Under the pieces are notes generated by a model. The model ran no database searches. It saw only the letters and a list, made by a program, of their open reading frames with translations, and was not told the origin of the DNA. From the NCBI GenBank assembly GCA_000513555.1, contig ALYD01000009.1, forward strand, positions 41,163 through 105,162: 64,000 nucleotides of DNA, written 5' to 3'. The DNA comes from Lachnospiraceae bacterium JC7 (GTDB lineage: Bacteria > Bacillota > Clostridia > Lachnospirales > Lachnospiraceae). A program made the translations under genes and the position numbers. Below, one piece after another: positions 61,424-64,000 of the stretch (position 1 is the first letter of the stretch; each line of letters starts with the position of its first letter).

Positions 61424-63502
61424 TTACTCCGCCATCTTCAGAAGGATGTCATTTGATCTCTCGATGAACTTTGTCATCTCCTCGGCAGGCAATGGTGACT
61501 GCTGGATCCTTGCAAGATCATAAAGCTGCTCGGAAATAAGAGCGATGGTATCCTTCTTGGATTCATCCTTTCCGTTGTTCATAAGGTACTTAACGAGAGG
61601 ATGCTCTGTGTTAAGGATAAGAGTCTCCTGTACAGGCATGGCACCCATATTCATGCCGCCCATTGCGTACATCTTCATCATGTCGTTCATACGACGGCTC
61701 TCCTCAGAGATGGAAAGCATTGCGGCTGTCTTCTCCTGGGTGAGCTTCTGAAGCTTAACAGTGAGGCTCTCCTTCTTTGTTGCAGTGCGGATCTCTGTCT
61801 CCAGCTCCTTGGACTGCTCGTCAAAGAGCTTCTGCTCATCTTCTGTAACTGAAGCCTTGAACTCCTCTGTAAGGTCAGCATCGATTCTTCTGAAGTGAAC
61901 GCCCTGATTCTTTGCCTCGAGCTCAGAGATAAACGGCTGGTCGATACGCTCTGAAAGAACTACGGCATCCTTACCTGAATTCTTGAACATGGCGATGTAC
62001 TGGCTCTGCTGTACTTCGTCAGTTACATAGTAGATGACCTTATTCTTTTCCTTATCGTCTGAAGAAGTCTCTTCTGTTTTTGCGGATGTGTCAGCATTGG
62101 CATCTGACTTGGCCTCGGTTGAAGCCTCACCATCAGTATTCTCTTCAACGTCTATCTTGTTTACTTCGAGACACTCAGGAAGAGCGAGGTACTTTCCATT
62201 GATATCCTTGAAGAGGATGTAATCTGTCATCTTCTGGCAGAACTTATCGTCACGGAGGCATCCGTACTTGATGAATGGTGCGATATCATCCCAGTACTTC
62301 TCATAGTTCTCACGGTCTACCTTGCACATTCCGGAAAGCTTGTCAGCCACCTTCTTTGTGATGTAATCGGAGATCTTCTTAACGAATCCGTCATTCTGAA
62401 GCTGAGATCTGGAAACATTGAGAGGAAGGTCAGGACAATCGATAACACCCTTAAGGAGCATAAGATACTCAGGGATAACTTCCTTGATGTTGTCGGCTAC
62501 AAATACCTGATTGTTGTAAAGCTTTATAGTACCCTCAGCTGACTCGTACTCCATATTGATCTTAGGGAAGTAAAGAATACCCTTAAGGTTGTATGGATAA
62601 TCCATGTTGAGGTGGATCCAGAACAGAGGCTCCTTATAATCGTGGAATACCTTGTGGTAGAACTCGATATAGTCTTCCTTCTTGCACTCGCTTGGAGACT
62701 TTGTCCAGAGTGGATGTGTGTCGTTGAGAAGGACCGGACGCTTTTCGATCTTTACCTTTGCAGGAGTCTTGGTCTCCTTTCCGTCCTTATCAGTTTCAGT
62801 CTTCTCCGGAATCTCCTCGAGAACTACATCTGAATCAAGCTTCTTGTCAGCATCGATGGTCTCTGAATCCTTAGGAAGCTTTGTAATATAGATCTCAACA
62901 GGCATGAAGGAACAATACTTATCTATTATCTCTCTCATCTCCCACTCATTATCATACTTGAGTGCATCGTCGTTAAGATGGAGTGTGATCACTGTACCGA
63001 TGTCAGTCTTGTTTCCGTCTGTAAGTTCGAAATCTGTTCCGCCGTTACAGTTCCAATGTACAGCCTTAGCACCTTCTTTATAGGAAAGAGTATCGATCTC
63101 AACCTGATCGGCAACCATAAATACGCTGTAGAAACCGAGACCGAAGTGACCGATGATCTGGTCGTTGTTGGCCTTATCTTTATATGTATTGATGAAATCA
63201 GTAGCGCCGGAGAATGCGATCTGGTTGATGTACTTATCAACCTCTTCCTCAGTCATACCGATACCGTTATCCCTGATGGTAACTGTACGCTTATCGGAAT
63301 CTACGATAACGTCCACTCTTCCTTTATAATCTGAAGGTTTTGTCCACTCACCGATGAGGCTGAGCTTATCGAGTTTTGTAATAGCATCGCAGGCATTGGA
63401 TACTACTTCACGTACAAAGATATCCTGATCTGAATACATCCACTTCTTGATAATAGGGAAAATATTCTCAGAATTGATAGATAATGAACCTTTCTTTGAC
63501 AT
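61424..63502 (-). CDS. htpG: Molecular chaperone HtpG (Hsp90)
   Basis: ATP-dependent chaperone. The 692-aa product has the GHKL ATP site (residues 1-215; SNACDAI, DNGIGM and GHFGLGFYS), the middle domain and a C-terminal dimerisation domain. It is about 65 residues longer than typical HtpG because of two charged inserts: about 210-250 (Lys/Glu/Thr/Asp-rich) and about 447-486 (Ala/Asp/Glu/Thr/Ser-rich). The promoter is overlapped by a CIRCE element, so HrcA control is likely. It is transcribed separately from the tRNA cluster. Confidence 0.96.
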   Translation of the reverse strand: MSKKGSLSINSENIFPIIKKWMYSDQDIFVREVVSNACDAITKLDKLSLIGEWTKPSDYKGRVDVIVDSDKRTVTIRDNGIGMTEEEVDKYINQIAFSGATDFINTYKDKANNDQIIGHFGLGFYSVFMVADQVEIDTLSYKEGAKAVHWNCNGGTDFELTDGNKTDIGTVITLHLNDDALKYDNEWEMREIIDKYCSFMPVEIYITKLPKDSETIDADKKLDSDVVLEEIPEKTETDKDGKETKTPAKVKIEKRPVLLNDTHPLWTKSPSECKKEDYIEFYHKVFHDYKEPLFWIHLNMDYPYNLKGILYFPKINMEYESAEGTIKLYNNQVFVADNIKEVIPEYLMLLKGVIDCPDLPLNVSRSQLQNDGFVKKISDYITKKVADKLSGMCKVDRENYEKYWDDIAPFIKYGCLRDDKFCQKMTDYILFKDINGKYLALPECLEVNKIDVEENTDGEASTEAKSDANADTSAKTEETSSDDKEKNKVIYYVTDEVQQSQYIAMFKNSGKDAVVLSERIDQPFISELEAKNQGVHFRRIDADLTEEFKASVTEDEQKLFDEQSKELETEIRTATKKESLTVKLQKLTQEKTAAMLSISEESRRMNDMMKMYAMGGMNMGAMPVQETLILNTEHPLVKYLMNNGKDESKKDTIALISEQLYDLARIQQSPLPAEEMTKFIERSNDILLKMAE

Positions 63503-63552
63503 TTAAAACACCTCTTTATGTAAATTTTTGTATTTTTAAATCAACGAAAAGT

Positions 63553-63581
63553 AGTATAGCACTGCCGTTAGCACTCTGCAA
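63553..63581 (-). promoter_or_regulatory. htpG promoter
   Basis: TTGCAG, 17 bases, TATACT on the minus strand, about 50 bp before the ATG. The spacer and part of the -35 box are covered by the CIRCE element. Confidence 0.75.
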
Positions 63582-63594
63582 GGTGAGCTGCTAA
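63568..63594. promoter_or_regulatory. CIRCE operator (HrcA site) at htpG
   Basis: TTAGCACTC, 9 bases, then AGCTGCTAA. The left half matches the CIRCE consensus at all 9 positions, the right half (GAGTGCTAA) at 6. HrcA is the known CIRCE repressor. Confidence 0.8.
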
Positions 63595-63675
63595 CAATTA
63601 ATAATTTCTTCATTTAGTGAAGTGGGACGAAAAATCCGCGAGATGTTACCGGCTCACTCTGAAAGGTATTAATAC

Positions 63676-63709
63676 AAAAAAAAGAATTCCTTTTGGGAAT
63701 TCTTTTTTT
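63676..63709 (-). terminator. Terminator of the tRNA-Asn/Thr/Met cluster
   Basis: AAAGAATTCC and GGAATTCTTT pair around a short loop, with seven T on the minus strand, 2 bp past tRNA-Met. Confidence 0.88.
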
Positions 63710-63711
63710 AA

Positions 63712-63785
63712 TGGAACCGCGGGGACTCGAACCCTGGACCGATCGGTTATGAGCCGACTGCTCTAACCAACTGAGCTACGGTTCC
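63712..63785 (-). tRNA. tRNA-Met (anticodon CAT, elongator type)
   Basis: 74 nt. Acceptor GGAACCG pairs with CGGTTCC, discriminator A, anticodon loop CTCATAA giving CAT, T-loop TTCGAGT. The first acceptor pair is a normal G-C, so it is not an initiator. Elongator Met and lysidine-modified Ile2 cannot be told apart with certainty by eye. Confidence 0.9.
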
Positions 63786-63823
63786 ATGTGATATTTACTT
63801 GATCTGTTTATCTCAAAGATAAA

Positions 63824-63896
63824 AGCCGGGATTCGGACTCGAACCGAAGACCTACTGATTACAAATCAGTTGCTCTACCAACTGAGCTATACCGGC
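63824..63896 (-). tRNA. tRNA-Thr (anticodon TGT)
   Basis: 73 nt. Anticodon loop TTTGTAA gives TGT. Acceptor GCCGGTA faces TCCCGGC, which leaves a T-C mismatch at position 6:67; the remaining arms pair well. Discriminator T. It lies 38 bp from tRNA-Met. Confidence 0.93.
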
Positions 63897-63900
63897 ATAA

Positions 63901-63973
63901 CTCCTCCAGTTGGACTCGAACCAACGACACCGCGGTTAACAGCCGCGTGCTCTACCGACTGAGCTATGAAGGA
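63901..63973 (-). tRNA. tRNA-Asn (anticodon GTT)
   Basis: 73 nt. Acceptor TCCTTCA pairs with TGGAGGA (one G-U), discriminator G, anticodon loop CTGTTAA giving GTT. First of the three tRNAs in transcription order (Asn, Thr, Met); the promoter lies beyond the window. Confidence 0.95.
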
Positions 63974-64000
63974 ATATTCTTTTCTTTAAGCTTTATCGTG

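Overview
The window looks like chromosomal core sequence of an anaerobic Firmicute, most likely a Lachnospiraceae (Butyrivibrio/Roseburia/Lachnospira type). This is inferred from the gene set: an Rnf complex in CDGEAB order, a V-type ATPase of the bacterial DUF2764 type, a glmS ribozyme, a CIRCE operator, a YtrA-type GntR/ABC operon, and separate AICAR transformylase and archaeal-type IMP cyclohydrolase genes. No phage, IS element, CRISPR array or plasmid gene was seen. Almost every gene lies on the minus strand; the exceptions are a lipid kinase, a tRNA-Ser and an aspartate kinase.

Layout: (1) 1-9.2 kb: a truncated HtrA protease, a diacylglycerol-kinase-like gene, then a cell-wall division group (ftsE, ftsX, EnvC-like M23 protein, CtpA protease, ispF) and a CdaR/PucR regulator. 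(2) 9.4-21.7 kb: an orphan MsmX/UgpC-type sugar ATPase, a CvfB-like RNA-binding protein, an acyl-ACP thioesterase, MscL, a GntR/ABC operon, two tRNA-Gln, ApbE flavin transferase, tRNA-Ser, an ABC-F protein, tRNA-Leu and an LCP-family cell-wall ligase. (3) 21.9-34.9 kb: V-type ATPase operon (E, DUF2764, A, B, D, I, K) directly downstream of the rnfCDGEAB operon. The rotor subunit keeps the known Na+ ligands, so the pair reads as a sodium-based energy module. (4) 35.4-39.2 kb: glmS behind a self-cleaving ribozyme, and aspartate kinase. (5) 39.3-44.4 kb: CotH-kinase lipoprotein, DUF4349 lipoprotein, anti-sigma-like protein and ECF sigma factor. (6) 44.5-49.8 kb: DUF2798 protein, a secreted protein with three FMN-binding domains, a hemolysin III/PAQR protein and a Tat-type lipoprotein flavin reductase. 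(7) 50-61.4 kb: purine operon purE-F-M-O-H-N-D-L, preceded by an unannotated 50-codon ORF with its own promoter and terminator. (8) 61.4-64 kb: htpG under a CIRCE-overlapped promoter, then tRNA-Met, tRNA-Thr and tRNA-Asn.

The main theme across regions is flavin and sodium bioenergetics. ApbE would attach FMN to RnfG, RnfD, the triple-FMN protein and the reductase. Rnf would pump sodium for the ATPase, and the two exported flavoproteins could carry electrons to an acceptor outside the membrane. Less expected elements are two structured or MITE-like palindromic elements (before ftsE and inside the pur operon), a probably leaderless ctpA mRNA and the 50-codon ORF before purE.
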